Shown here: one piece after another, positions 47,167-56,001 of the stretch | How the letters are laid out: every line of letters starts with the position of its first letter | Numbering within the stretch: the first letter of the stretch is position 1 | Assembly: GCA_947444195.1 (NCBI GenBank) | Contig: CANEZL010000028.1 | Coordinates: forward strand, 1-64,000 | Reading direction: 5' to 3' | DNA from: Methylobacteriaceae bacterium | GTDB lineage: Bacteria > Pseudomonadota > Alphaproteobacteria > Rhizobiales > Beijerinckiaceae | DNA: 64,000 bases | Notes under the pieces: generated by a model | Told to the model about the DNA's origin: nothing | Seen by the model: only the letters and a program-made list of their open reading frames with translations | The model's database searches: none | Position numbers and translations under genes: made by a program

Positions 47167-48081
47167 TCACCGCCCCGCGCCGGCGATGGCGTCGATCTCC
47201 GCGGCGACGGCGTCCTGATGGAAGTGGTGCAGCATGTGCCCGGCCCCGTGCAGCCAGCGGAAGCGGGCCTCGGGGATCAGGGCGGCGGCGAGCGCCCCGT
47301 GCAGCCCGTTATTGACCACGATGTCGGCCGTGCCGCCGAGCATCCGCACCGGCACCCGGCAGCCCAGATAGGACAGGCTCGCCCGGGTCAGGGCCTGCCA
47401 GACGCTCATCGCGTCCTCGCCCTCCGCGATGAGCCGGCCCGGGCCGCTCGCCAGGGCGAAGGGGAAGGACCGGGCGAAGTTCTCCGGCATGGCCTGGGGC
47501 AGGAAGATCGCCCGCCAGAGCAGCGGCAGCAGGGCCGGATCGGCGCTCCAGGCGAGCCAGGGCGCGATGAGGTCGCCGAGCCAGGGCGCGAAGCGGGCGC
47601 CGAACAGCACCTGTTCCAGGCGCGGCTCGGGGAAGCAGAGGGGGGCGAGGGCGACCACGCCCCCGGTCTCGGCCGGGGCGCCGAGGCCGTGGCACAGGGC
47701 CACCGTCGCGCCGAAGGAATGCCCGACCAGGATCGGCCGCCGCACGCCGATCGCCCGCATGGCCTCGCCGATCAGCTCGGCCTGCCGCCAGGGGGAGGCG
47801 TCCACGAGGCGGGCCCGCTCGCTCAGGCCGTGGCCGGGCCGGTCCACGGCGATGACGCGGTAGCGCCGGCTCAGGGGCGCCGCGAGGGCGAGCCACATGT
47901 CCTCCAGGGCCATCAGCGTGCCGTGGATCAGCACGAGATCGGGCCCCGTGCCGGTCTCCGCGTAGGCGATGCTGCGGCCCCCGGGAAGCGGCATGACGCG
48001 GCGCGCCACCATCGGGGATGCGGTCTCCTCGGCCTCCGCCCGCGAGGGGAGGGTGGGGAGGAACGGTAGTACGGTCGCCAT
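47167..48081 (-). CDS. alpha/beta hydrolase
   Basis: A 304-residue alpha/beta hydrolase. LVLIHGTLMALEDMW is the oxyanion-hole region, ILVGHSFGATVAL holds the nucleophile Ser, and GAGHMLHHF the catalytic His. An Asp in GGTADIVVNNG is the likely acid. The substrate is unknown. It starts 1 bp after the stop of the SDR gene, so the two form one transcription unit. The N-terminal ~30 residues are not conserved and may not be translated. Confidence 0.9.
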   Translation of the reverse strand: MATVLPFLPTLPSRAEAEETASPMVARRVMPLPGGRSIAYAETGTGPDLVLIHGTLMALEDMWLALAAPLSRRYRVIAVDRPGHGLSERARLVDASPWRQAELIGEAMRAIGVRRPILVGHSFGATVALCHGLGAPAETGGVVALAPLCFPEPRLEQVLFGARFAPWLGDLIAPWLAWSADPALLPLLWRAIFLPQAMPENFARSFPFALASGPGRLIAEGEDAMSVWQALTRASLSYLGCRVPVRMLGGTADIVVNNGLHGALAAALIPEARFRWLHGAGHMLHHFHQDAVAAEIDAIAGAGR

Positions 48082-48082
48082 C

Positions 48083-49087
48083 TCAGGACTGGGACCGGCC
48101 GCGCCCGAGGATCACGAGGGAGGCCGCGGCGAGGCCGAGGCCGGCCGCCAGGGCGACGGGGTGCAGGCTCGCCCGGGTATAGGCGCTGGTGCGCATCACG
48201 TAGCCGGGCTGGTCGCCGCGGATATGGCCCGTATCGGCGGCGTCCGGCGCGTGGAGCGCCCCGGCCGGCCGGCGCGGCCGGCCGGGGCGCTTCTGCAGGG
48301 CGATGATCGCGGGGGCGAGGTGATCGAAGGCGCCCGGGGCGAATTCCTTGCCCGCCGCGAACAGCTTGCCCGCCCCGCCCACGAAGACGTCGCGCGTCGG
48401 GTGGACGGCGGCGTGCAGGATGGCGTGGGCCACCTCCTCCGGCGGGTAGACCGGCGGCGGCAGCATCGGCTCGCGGTCCATGTAGTTGCGCGCCCGCCGG
48501 GGCAGGGGGGTGTCGATGGAGGTGGGCTTGATCAGGGTGACCGAGACCGGCGCGCCCTCGTGGCGCAGTTCCATGCGCAGGGCGTCGGTGAAGCCCTTCA
48601 CCGCGTGCTTGCTCGCCGAGTACATGCCCTGGAACGGGAAGGCGAGGTCGGAGGCGACGCTGCCGACGTTGATCAGCGCGCCCCCGCGCCGGGCGAGATG
48701 CGCGACGGCCACCAGCGCGCCGTTGACCGTGCCCCAGAAATTGGTGCGCAGCAGGCGCTCGTGGTCCTCGGGGGAGACCGCGCGCAGGGGCCCGTAGACG
48801 GTGAGCCCGGCCGCGTTCACCCAGGTGTCGAACCCGCCGAAATCCGCCACCGCCCGGGCGGCCACCGCCTCGACCTCGGCCCGCTCGCCCACATCGGCGC
48901 CGACCGCCACCGCCCGGCCGCCCGCGCGGACGATCGACCCGGCGATCTCGTCCAGGGCGGCGGCGCTGCGGGCCGCCAGCACGACGCGGGCTCCGCGGGC
49001 GGCGGCCATGCGCGCGGTGGCGAGGCCGATGCCGGAGGAGGCGCCGGTGATCACGATCGTCTGTTCGTGCAGGGGTTTGTGTCTCAC
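48083..49087 (-). CDS. short-chain dehydrogenase with C-terminal membrane anchor
   Basis: A 334-residue SDR oxidoreductase. TIVITGASSGIGLATA is the cofactor-binding motif. VNAAGLTVYGPL, the catalytic INVGSVASDLAFPFQGMYSASKHAVKGFTDALR (Ser, then Tyr-x3-Lys) and LIKPTSIDTPL follow. After the SDR fold, about 80 further residues end in a hydrophobic helix (VALAAGLGLAAASLVIL), suggesting anchoring at the inner membrane. A GTG start with GAGG upstream. The substrate is unknown. First gene of a two-gene operon with the hydrolase. Confidence 0.9.
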   Translation of the reverse strand: MRHKPLHEQTIVITGASSGIGLATARMAAARGARVVLAARSAAALDEIAGSIVRAGGRAVAVGADVGERAEVEAVAARAVADFGGFDTWVNAAGLTVYGPLRAVSPEDHERLLRTNFWGTVNGALVAVAHLARRGGALINVGSVASDLAFPFQGMYSASKHAVKGFTDALRMELRHEGAPVSVTLIKPTSIDTPLPRRARNYMDREPMLPPPVYPPEEVAHAILHAAVHPTRDVFVGGAGKLFAAGKEFAPGAFDHLAPAIIALQKRPGRPRRPAGALHAPDAADTGHIRGDQPGYVMRTSAYTRASLHPVALAAGLGLAAASLVILGRGRSQS

Positions 49088-49175
49088 GGGTCCTCGGTCT
49101 CGGGAATGGGACTGTGGATGTCCTACGCGCGAGGCCGGGAGATGTTGCCGGGATGAATGCAAAGTGCGGCGTCTC

Positions 49176-50543
49176 TCAGGCGGCGGTGCAGCGGTCGAGC
49201 GGCGGGGGCTTGGCCGCCTCCACCCGGTTCCGGCCCCGGTGCTTGGCGGCGTAGAGGGCGGCGTCCGCCCGCAGCAGCAGCCCGTCCACGGTCTCGCCCG
49301 GGCACAGTTCGGCGACGCCGAAGGAGCAGGTCTGGCGCCCGACCGCGGGCATCTCCGCCTCGGCCACGTGCCGGCGCAGGCGTTCCGCGAGGGCGCGGGC
49401 GCCCTCCAGGGCGGTGCCGGGGCACAGGATCATGAACTCCTCGCCGCCCCAGCGGCCCAGCGCGTCGCCGCCGCGCAGGCCCGCGCGCAGGACGTCGGCG
49501 AAGGCCACGAGCACGGCATCGCCCGCCGCGTGGCCGTAGCGGTCGTTGATCGACTTGAAATGGTCGATGTCGGCGAGCACGAGGCTCAGCGCCGCGTCGC
49601 CCTCGCCGGCGGTGCCGGATCCCGGCCGGGCCGTGCCCTCGCTCGCGCGCAGGACCGCGCGGGCGAGGCCCTCGTCGAGCTCGCGGCGGTTGCTCAGGCC
49701 GGTGAGCTGGTCGGTGCGGGCGAGATGGGCGAGGTCGCGGGTGCGCTCCTCGACCCTCGCCTGCAGCGTGGCGTTGGCCTCCTTGAGGTCGCGCATGAGC
49801 GCGGCGTTGTCGTCGAAGACGCGCCGCAGCTTGGCCGCCATCCCGTTGAAGACCTGCACCAGGAGGTGGAGCTCGTGGCTCCCCCGCGCCTCCAGCTGCA
49901 GGGGCCGGGTCCCGAGGTTGTCGGCGTCGAGCCGCTTCACGAAGGCGCTGATCTCGGCGAGGGGACGGCCCACCAGGCGGTGGACGACCACCGAGAAGAT
50001 CGCCAGCAGGGCGAGGGTCTTCAGGACGGAGTTGATCAGGATGACGATGAGGGTGTCCTTCACCTGATCGAGGGCGATGCCGTCGTTGGAGCGCACGGTC
50101 CAGCGGCCGACCGGGTGGGGGCGGCGGGCCTCGTCCATGTAGACGAGGTCGAAATGCCGCTCGAAGGGCTTGTCGAAGAGGGAGAACCAGCGCGGCTGCG
50201 CCCCTTGCGAGGCGGCGGCGCTCTCGACGACCCGGCCCTGCTCGTCGCGCACCTCGACGCCCACGACCACCGGCATCTCCGCCATGCCCCGGAGGATGCC
50301 GTGGAGCACGCCGCTGTTGAAGTTCCAGAGGGCGTCGGCGAGCCCCTGCCCGAAGGTGCGCTCCATCGCCTGGATGTCCGTCTCCAGGCGGTGGTGGGCG
50401 CTGCGGTACTCGCTGACGATCTGGCCTCCGGTGACGAGGATCGCCACGCCGAGATAGCAGCTGAAGATCACCCGCAGCAGCCGGCCGGCGAGGGAGTTGC
50501 CGATGCGCCGTTCGGGCAGGTCGTGCAGGAAGGGAGCGGGCAT
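49176..50543 (-). CDS. membrane-bound diguanylate cyclase (GGDEF)
   Basis: A 455-residue enzyme that makes c-di-GMP. There is a membrane helix at about 22-44, a periplasmic sensor of about 140 residues (LETDIQAMERTFGQGLADAL), a second helix near 185-210, HAMP, a coiled coil, and a C-terminal GGDEF domain with active site RWGGEEF. An RxxD inhibitory site (RGGD) lies exactly five residues before GGEEF, so product inhibition is likely. It starts 6 bp after a periplasmic binding protein gene on the same strand, which may feed it its signal. Confidence 0.94.
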   Translation of the reverse strand: MPAPFLHDLPERRIGNSLAGRLLRVIFSCYLGVAILVTGGQIVSEYRSAHHRLETDIQAMERTFGQGLADALWNFNSGVLHGILRGMAEMPVVVGVEVRDEQGRVVESAAASQGAQPRWFSLFDKPFERHFDLVYMDEARRPHPVGRWTVRSNDGIALDQVKDTLIVILINSVLKTLALLAIFSVVVHRLVGRPLAEISAFVKRLDADNLGTRPLQLEARGSHELHLLVQVFNGMAAKLRRVFDDNAALMRDLKEANATLQARVEERTRDLAHLARTDQLTGLSNRRELDEGLARAVLRASEGTARPGSGTAGEGDAALSLVLADIDHFKSINDRYGHAAGDAVLVAFADVLRAGLRGGDALGRWGGEEFMILCPGTALEGARALAERLRRHVAEAEMPAVGRQTCSFGVAELCPGETVDGLLLRADAALYAAKHRGRNRVEAAKPPPLDRCTAA

Positions 50544-50549
50544 CGCGCG

Positions 50550-51437
50550 CTACTCGCTCGCGAGGAAGGTGCGGTCGTAGACCTCGCGGATCGTCGCGCG
50601 GTCGCTCTCCTCGGCCCAGGCCTCGACGATCTGCCGGAAGGCCGGCGTCGTCCGCTCGACCCGCAGGACGTCGTCGATGCGGGCGACGAGGCGGCGGCCC
50701 CAATCCGTGTTCGGGCACATGACCCGGCTGAGCAGGGGCGCGGGCGCCTCGTCGAAGGGCAGGGCCGCGATGGCGCCCTCCGGCTCCAGCCGCTTGGCCT
50801 GGTAGGCGGCGATGGCCGAGTACTCCACGAGGTAGTCCAGCCTGTCCGTGAGCAGCATGCGGAAGGCCTCCCCGAACTCCGAGTGGATGCCGGCCTGGGC
50901 GGCCTCCCGCACGAGGGTGTCGATGGGCCCGCCGAGCGCGCGGTCCCGGAGGAAGCTGGTCCGCAGGGACCGGTCCGCGAGGAGGCGGGCCAGCGACAGC
51001 TTGCCCTCGGCCTCGAACCGCCCGCGCTCCGAGGGGCGCACGACGATCCGCAGGGGGTAGAACATGGCCACGGGCAGGGAGAACACGGCGAAGTGCTCCC
51101 GCTCCGGGGTCTTCACCCCGCCGATGAAGCAGAGGTCGGCCCCGGCCTTCAGGGAGGCCACGACGCGGGGGAACGGCGCCCGCAGGGTCGGCGCGGAGCC
51201 GTTGGAGAGGCGCGCGTCGAGGAGGTGGCGGATCCGGTCGAAGATCCCGCCGTCACGCTCCGGCCCGTCGGCGATCATGAAGGGCGGCGCGTCGTAGAGG
51301 GCCCAGGTGACGGGGGCGTCGGCCCGGCCCGGGCCCGGCGCCGCGAGCAGGCACAGGGCCGCGAGCGCCGCCCGGGGGCGTGCGGCAGGCCGGCCTTGCC
51401 GGACCCAGGAAGTGAACGGCCAGCGCCCCGTCGACAT
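50550..51437 (-). CDS. periplasmic solute-binding-like protein
   Basis: A 295-residue exported protein. It has a long N-region then a hydrophobic signal (ALAALCLLAAPGPGRA), then VTWALYDAPPFMIADGPERDGGIFDRI, typical of family 3 solute-binding folds (TIGR02285-like). LCFIGGVKTPEREHFAVFS and DRLDYLVEYSAIAAYQA fit the second lobe. No permease or ATPase gene is near; instead a diguanylate cyclase follows 6 bp later. It is therefore more likely a sensor than a transporter part (inference). Confidence 0.85.
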   Translation of the reverse strand: MSTGRWPFTSWVRQGRPAARPRAALAALCLLAAPGPGRADAPVTWALYDAPPFMIADGPERDGGIFDRIRHLLDARLSNGSAPTLRAPFPRVVASLKAGADLCFIGGVKTPEREHFAVFSLPVAMFYPLRIVVRPSERGRFEAEGKLSLARLLADRSLRTSFLRDRALGGPIDTLVREAAQAGIHSEFGEAFRMLLTDRLDYLVEYSAIAAYQAKRLEPEGAIAALPFDEAPAPLLSRVMCPNTDWGRRLVARIDDVLRVERTTPAFRQIVEAWAEESDRATIREVYDRTFLASE

Positions 51438-51578
51438 GGCACAACCATCGACTCGAAGTGGTCAACATCGCGTTGCGGCCGCGGGCTCGCGCCCGCAACG
51501 CACGCGCCGCGGACGTTGTGCGATGATCGCTTGGGGCGCAACCGGTTCCTGGCCCGGCAATGTCGTCCGCGGCGTGGA

Positions 51579-52628
51579 TCAGCCCTCGATGATCCGCTCG
51601 CCGAGCTTGCGGTCCACCGTCCGGACCGTGTCGTCGATGGCGGCCTCCGGCATGCCGATCTGGTGCGCGATCAGCTTCACCAGGAGATCGACCCGCTCGA
51701 TGAACGGCGCCCCGTTCGCCACGGCGCGGGCCGCGGAGGAGGGCTTGAGCAGGCTCTCGGCGGCCTTGGCGTACTTCTCGAACGGCACCTGATCGGCCGG
51801 GTCGGCGCCCAGGCGCCGGGCGACGGCGTCCACGTGCTCGTAGATCGCGCGGGACTGGGCGAGGTCGCCGTGCACCGCCTCGCGGATCGAGCGGGGCTCC
51901 TGAGCCGTGATGCAGCGGTAGTTGCCGGTGAGCAGCATCGACCACTTGGCGAGCGGCACGAACAGCGAGTCGAACACCTTGAGCTTGACGGGCACGTCGT
52001 GGCCGTCGAGGCGCACCGCGTCGATATCCGCCTCCAGTTCGCGCAGGAGCGCGTTGTGCGCCGCGTCGGCGAAGGTCGCCGCCTTGAAGTTCGTCGGCAA
52101 GCCGACATGCAGGACGTTGGCCCCTTCCTCCGGCGGGCGGAAGGCCTGCGGATCCGGCGAGCAGAGGGACACCAGGCCCGGCTCGAACCGGTCCCAGACG
52201 CCGGCATTGGTGTAGGCGTCGTCGAGGTCCATCCCCGCGAGCGCCGGGATCCGCTTCAGGTAGGGCAGGGGCGGCATGTTCATGATCGATAGGCACGGCA
52301 GCCTGGCCGCGGCGATCTTGATCATCAGCATGCGGATCGTGTGGTTGGTGTATTGCGGCTCCTGCATGGCGAGGCCGACGAGGTCGTAGGCGGCCACGTC
52401 GATATCCTCGGGGGGCGCCGCGTCGAGCTTGCCCGGCAGGTCGCGCGAGTGGATGGCGCGGTGGTCCGGCTCGTCGCGGAGCTTGATGCGGACCTCGGTG
52501 CCTTCCCGGTTGATGAGGTCGGCCGTCTTCCTGCGGCAGACCAGGGTCACGTCGTGGCCCGCCATCAACAGTTTCGTGCCCAGCAGGGAGCCGTACGAGG
52601 CGCCGAGGATGAGGATCTTGCGCGGCAT
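51579..52628 (-). CDS. ketopantoate reductase-like oxidoreductase
   Basis: A 349-residue protein. The N-terminal KILILGASYGSLLGTKLLMAGHDVTLV is a Rossmann motif of the ApbA/PanE type (variant of GxGxxG: GASYGS). The C-terminal helical domain has FDSLFVPLAKWSMLLTGNYRCIT. It is longer than PanE (about 300) and the usual PanE catalytic Lys/Asn residues are not clear, so a different 2-hydroxyacid may be the substrate. GGGAG precedes the ATG. Confidence 0.8.
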   Translation of the reverse strand: MPRKILILGASYGSLLGTKLLMAGHDVTLVCRRKTADLINREGTEVRIKLRDEPDHRAIHSRDLPGKLDAAPPEDIDVAAYDLVGLAMQEPQYTNHTIRMLMIKIAAARLPCLSIMNMPPLPYLKRIPALAGMDLDDAYTNAGVWDRFEPGLVSLCSPDPQAFRPPEEGANVLHVGLPTNFKAATFADAAHNALLRELEADIDAVRLDGHDVPVKLKVFDSLFVPLAKWSMLLTGNYRCITAQEPRSIREAVHGDLAQSRAIYEHVDAVARRLGADPADQVPFEKYAKAAESLLKPSSAARAVANGAPFIERVDLLVKLIAHQIGMPEAAIDDTVRTVDRKLGERIIEG

Positions 52629-52810
52629 GGTCTCACTCCCAGGTCTTTTGCAGTATTCTTGTTCTCGGCCCAGGCGGCGCGCCGGGCCGATGTGCTTGAT
52701 CGGGCGCGACATCCCGCGAAGCCGTCAAGGTTGTAGGCCCGCGGACTGCCAGCGTCCATAGGCATGCCACATTTCAGCCATGCGGGCCGACGCTTCGGCC
52801 AAGACGCGAA

Positions 52811-52842
52811 ACCCCGCCCGGCCGCGTCGCGGCCGAGCGGGG
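52811..52842 (-). terminator. hairpin terminator for the small exported protein gene
   Basis: A 14-bp stem with one mismatch (CCCCGCCCGGCCGC at 52812-52825, GCGGCCGAGCGGGG at 52829-52842) and a 3-nt loop. Read leftward it is followed by TTTCGCGTC. The other bases of the 52629-52968 gap hold nothing recognised. Confidence 0.55.
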
Positions 52843-52968
52843 CTCCGGGCCCCCGTTCCAGGGCGCCCGCTCGCCGAACCGGCATCCGCCCGGCGGGGGG
52901 GCGCCCCAGGTCATTGTCTCCGCATCGTCCCCTCGCGAGCGACGGCGGCCACTCTGCGGGGCGACGCC

Positions 52969-53238
52969 TCAGTAGGGGCGGGCGTCGGTGCGGGGGCCGA
53001 ACAGGTGCAGCGTGCCGTCGAGATCGTCGGCGCGGTCGGGCACCAGGAACGGCGCCGGGGCGAGCGCGCCGCGGCGGGGGGCGATGGCGCCGGTACGGGC
53101 GACGCCGCCGTCGACATAGGCCCCGTAGGCGGTCGCGGGTGCAGCGGGGGCCACGGTCTGCGCCGAGGCGGAGCCGGTCAGGGCGGCGAGGCCGAGGGCG
53201 CCCAGGGCGAGGCCGGCGGTCAGGGTCTTGCGCATCAT
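52969..53238 (-). CDS. small exported protein, 89 aa
   Basis: An 89-residue protein with a clear signal peptide (MMRKTLTAGLALGALGLAALTGSASA) and a short mature part rich in Ala, Pro and Gly (APAAPATAYGAY, ending DGTLHLFGPRTDARPY). A strong ribosome site AAAGGAG lies 4 nt before the ATG. It is divergent from the TonB receptor gene, sharing its 415-bp upstream region, and may respond to iron as well. No family was recognised. Confidence 0.75.
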   Translation of the reverse strand: MMRKTLTAGLALGALGLAALTGSASAQTVAPAAPATAYGAYVDGGVARTGAIAPRRGALAPAPFLVPDRADDLDGTLHLFGPRTDARPY

Positions 53239-53524
53239 AGTTCTCCTTTATTCGATCGGATCGGCAGCATATTTCTCAGTGCAGCATCCTGAAGGACAGA
53301 TGCATCCGTCCTGAGACCGTGAGGATTTTTCCGCAAGATGCTGCGAAATGGCTGCGCATATCGAGCGATTGCTTCGATGTGACTGGGAACGTGCGTCCCG
53401 GCGATCGGTTCGCTGCTCCGCACAATAGGCGGATCGACCATGTGTCGCAGGGCGCGCATCGCCCACCTCCCTTGGATCCGGCCGGGCCAGCGGCATCGTC
53501 GCGGCAATGTTCTGCACGTTGAAC

Positions 53525-53539
53525 TTGGAATAATTCCAC
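53525..53539. promoter_or_regulatory. Irr box (iron control element) upstream of the TonB receptor
   Basis: TTGGAATAATTCCAC matches the rhizobial ICE core TTRGAAYNRTTCYAA at 14 of 15 positions. It contains a perfect 6-1-6 palindrome (TGGAAT-A-ATTCCA). A weak -35/-10 pair, TTGGAT at 53550 and TATCAA at 53572 with a 16-bp spacer, lies just downstream. The box would thus sit near -52, a place that suits activation by Irr under iron limitation. Confidence 0.65.
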
Positions 53540-53653
53540 AACATAGTTCTTGGATTCGGCCTCAGTCTTGCTATCAACCCGCTCACGCCGCTGTGAGTTA
53601 TGCGTAGTCGCGAGATAAGAACATAATCTCGTGCCGGGCTGGGAAACTTGAAA

Positions 53654-55990
53654 ATGGTACGATACGGGTCGTCGGTTGGGGCCGATACGTTGGCGCGCGC
53701 GCTCGGCGTGCCACTATGCTTGGTGCTGCTTTCGTCGGTCTGCGCATTGACTCTAGCGAGCCCGGTGCTGGCGCAGGCGACGAGCGAGGTCGAGCTGTCC
53801 GAGCTGAGCGTCACCGGCGAGGGGGCCGGGCGCACCCTCGGGGGCGCCCTGTACGGCCCGGGCGGCGCCTCGGGCCCGGTGCCCGGCTACGTGGCGAGCC
53901 GCAGCACCGTCGCCACCAAGACGGACACCCCGATCCTCGAGACGGCGCAGTCGATCTCCGTCGTCGGCCGCAAGCAGATCGAGGACCAGAACGCGCTCAC
54001 CATCAACCAGGCCCTGCGCTACACCCCGAGCGTCACCACCGAGCAGCGCGGCGGGGCCGGCGCCACCCGCCTGGAGCAGTTCTACATCCGCGGCTTTCCC
54101 GCGCCGCTCTTCCTCGACGGCCTGCCGCTGCCGGGCAGCCGCGACGCCTCGCCGAGCGTCGATCCCTACCGTCTCGAGCGCGTGGACATCATCAAGGGGC
54201 CGTCCTCGGTGCTCTACGGGCAGTCGGGGGCGGGCGGCATCGTCAATCTCGTGTCGCGGCTGCCGCAATTCGTGCGCCACGGGGAGATCTTCGTGCAGGG
54301 CGGCGACTTCAACACGCTGCGCGGCGGCATCGATGTCGGCGGTCCGATCCCGTCCGAGGCGGGACCCCTCGCCGACCAGTTCGCCTACCGCATCATCGCC
54401 TCCGGCTGGAACGCGGACGGGCCGGCGGTGACGACGCGCATCGAGCGCGCCCTGATCAATCCGAGCCTGACCTGGCGCCCCTCCGCCGACACGCAGCTCA
54501 CCGTCATCGGCAACTACCAGCGCGATCCCTTCTCGGGCTTCTACGGAGGTGTTCCGGCCGTCGGCACGGTGTTCCCGCGCAACTTCGGCAACGGCACCGT
54601 CGGCTATCTGCCGGCCACCTTCTACGACGGCGACCGCAACTTCGAGCGCTCGGACCGCACGCAAGGGTCGATCGGCTACCTGTTCGATCACCGCTTCAGC
54701 GACAACCTGCGCTTCCACTCGGCGGGGCGCTATCTCTACACCCAGGGCGACTACAGGAGCGTCTTCACCACCTTCGGCAATATCAATGGCCCCTTCGCCA
54801 GCGGCCCGATCCTCGGCCGCTCGCGCGGCGGCACGAACGTCCAGATCGATGCCCTCACCGTCGACAACAACCTCGTCGCGAATTTCGACACCGGCATCTT
54901 CGGGCATACCGTGCTGCTCGGCCTCGATCACCGCAGCTTCGAGACCCGCACCCTGTCCGGGCCCTTCCCGACGGCGCCGGAGCTGAACGTGCTGGCGCCG
55001 AACTACAACATGAACATCCCGTTCCCGGCCTTCACCGCGGACCAGCGCATCACCTCCGAACAGAGCGGCATCTACTTCCAGGATCAGATCAGGTTCGACC
55101 GCCTCCTGCTGACGCTGGGCGGGCGCTACGACTTCGCCCGTCAGTTCGGCCCGACCCGCACCCTGTCGAACAACGCGGTGGCCTATCAGGACGTGCCGGC
55201 GGAGGCTTTCACCGGCCGGGCGAGCCTGCTCTACCTTTTCGACAGCGGCGTCGCGCCGTACGTCTCCTACAGCGAGGCCTTCGAGCCGATCGTCAACGGG
55301 CGCATCTTCGATCCGGCCTTCGGCACCGCGGGCCGCATCCCCGCACCGATCGCCAGCAACCAGTACGAGGCCGGCATCAAGTACCAGCCCCCCGGCACCG
55401 ACATCCTGCTCACCACCGCCTTCTTCGACATCCGGCGCACGAACGCCACCAACACCGATCCGGCCAATCCCAGCTTCGTCGTGCAGACCGGCGAGGTCGG
55501 CGTGCAGGGCGTCGAGTTCGAGGCGCGGGCCAACATCACCGAGGGCCTGACCCTGGTGGGCGGCTTCTCCTTCCTCGACATCCGCAACGTGCGCGACATC
55601 GGCACAACCGCGAACGACCTGACCGGCGCCCAGGTGCCCCTCGTGGGACGCCGCCCGGTGCAGGTGCCCGATTCCACCGCCTCGCTCTTCGTCGATTACC
55701 GCTTCACGGACGGACCGCTCACGGGCCTCGGGATCGGCGGCGGCGTGCGCTATCTCGGGCCCTCCTGGGGCGATCCGGCCAACACCTTCAAGGTGCCCGA
55801 GAGCGTGCTGCTCGATGCCCTGGTCTCCTACGACCTCAAGCACCTCGATCCATCGCTGCAGGGCTTCAACCTGCAGGTCAACGCTCAGAACCTCCTCGAC
55901 GAGCGCTACGTGACGGGCTGCTTCACCTATTCCGGCTGCTATTACGGCCTGCCGCGCACCGTCCTCGCCACCCTGCGCTACCGCTGGTAG
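53654..55990 (+). CDS. TonB-dependent siderophore receptor
   Basis: A 778-residue outer-membrane receptor of the FhuA/FpvA/FoxA class. The signal peptide ends near SPVLA. A short SELSVTGEG segment may be the TonB box. The plug domain (about 75-200) has PQSISVV-type AQSISVVGRKQIEDQNALTINQAL, FYIRGF and VDIIKGPSSVLYGQSGAGGIVNLVSR. A 22-strand barrel ends in YRW, the outer-membrane targeting terminus. The ligand is probably a ferric hydroxamate-type siderophore (inference). A TTG at 53648 is an alternative start. It shares an operon with the PepSY gene. Confidence 0.94.
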   Translation: MVRYGSSVGADTLARALGVPLCLVLLSSVCALTLASPVLAQATSEVELSELSVTGEGAGRTLGGALYGPGGASGPVPGYVASRSTVATKTDTPILETAQSISVVGRKQIEDQNALTINQALRYTPSVTTEQRGGAGATRLEQFYIRGFPAPLFLDGLPLPGSRDASPSVDPYRLERVDIIKGPSSVLYGQSGAGGIVNLVSRLPQFVRHGEIFVQGGDFNTLRGGIDVGGPIPSEAGPLADQFAYRIIASGWNADGPAVTTRIERALINPSLTWRPSADTQLTVIGNYQRDPFSGFYGGVPAVGTVFPRNFGNGTVGYLPATFYDGDRNFERSDRTQGSIGYLFDHRFSDNLRFHSAGRYLYTQGDYRSVFTTFGNINGPFASGPILGRSRGGTNVQIDALTVDNNLVANFDTGIFGHTVLLGLDHRSFETRTLSGPFPTAPELNVLAPNYNMNIPFPAFTADQRITSEQSGIYFQDQIRFDRLLLTLGGRYDFARQFGPTRTLSNNAVAYQDVPAEAFTGRASLLYLFDSGVAPYVSYSEAFEPIVNGRIFDPAFGTAGRIPAPIASNQYEAGIKYQPPGTDILLTTAFFDIRRTNATNTDPANPSFVVQTGEVGVQGVEFEARANITEGLTLVGGFSFLDIRNVRDIGTTANDLTGAQVPLVGRRPVQVPDSTASLFVDYRFTDGPLTGLGIGGGVRYLGPSWGDPANTFKVPESVLLDALVSYDLKHLDPSLQGFNLQVNAQNLLDERYVTGCFTYSGCYYGLPRTVLATLRYRW

Positions 55991-56001
55991 GGGCTTCCAC
56001 C

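Noticed and set aside
49123..52292. Long plus- and minus-strand frames opposite the cyclase and reductase genes
   Set aside because: They cross several real genes and have low-complexity Arg/Pro/Gly translations typical of shadow frames at this GC content.
53248..53835. 195-residue minus-strand frame in the region upstream of the TonB receptor
   Set aside because: It overlaps the receptor's signal peptide region and the Irr box, has no ribosome site, and its composition is unlike a folded protein.
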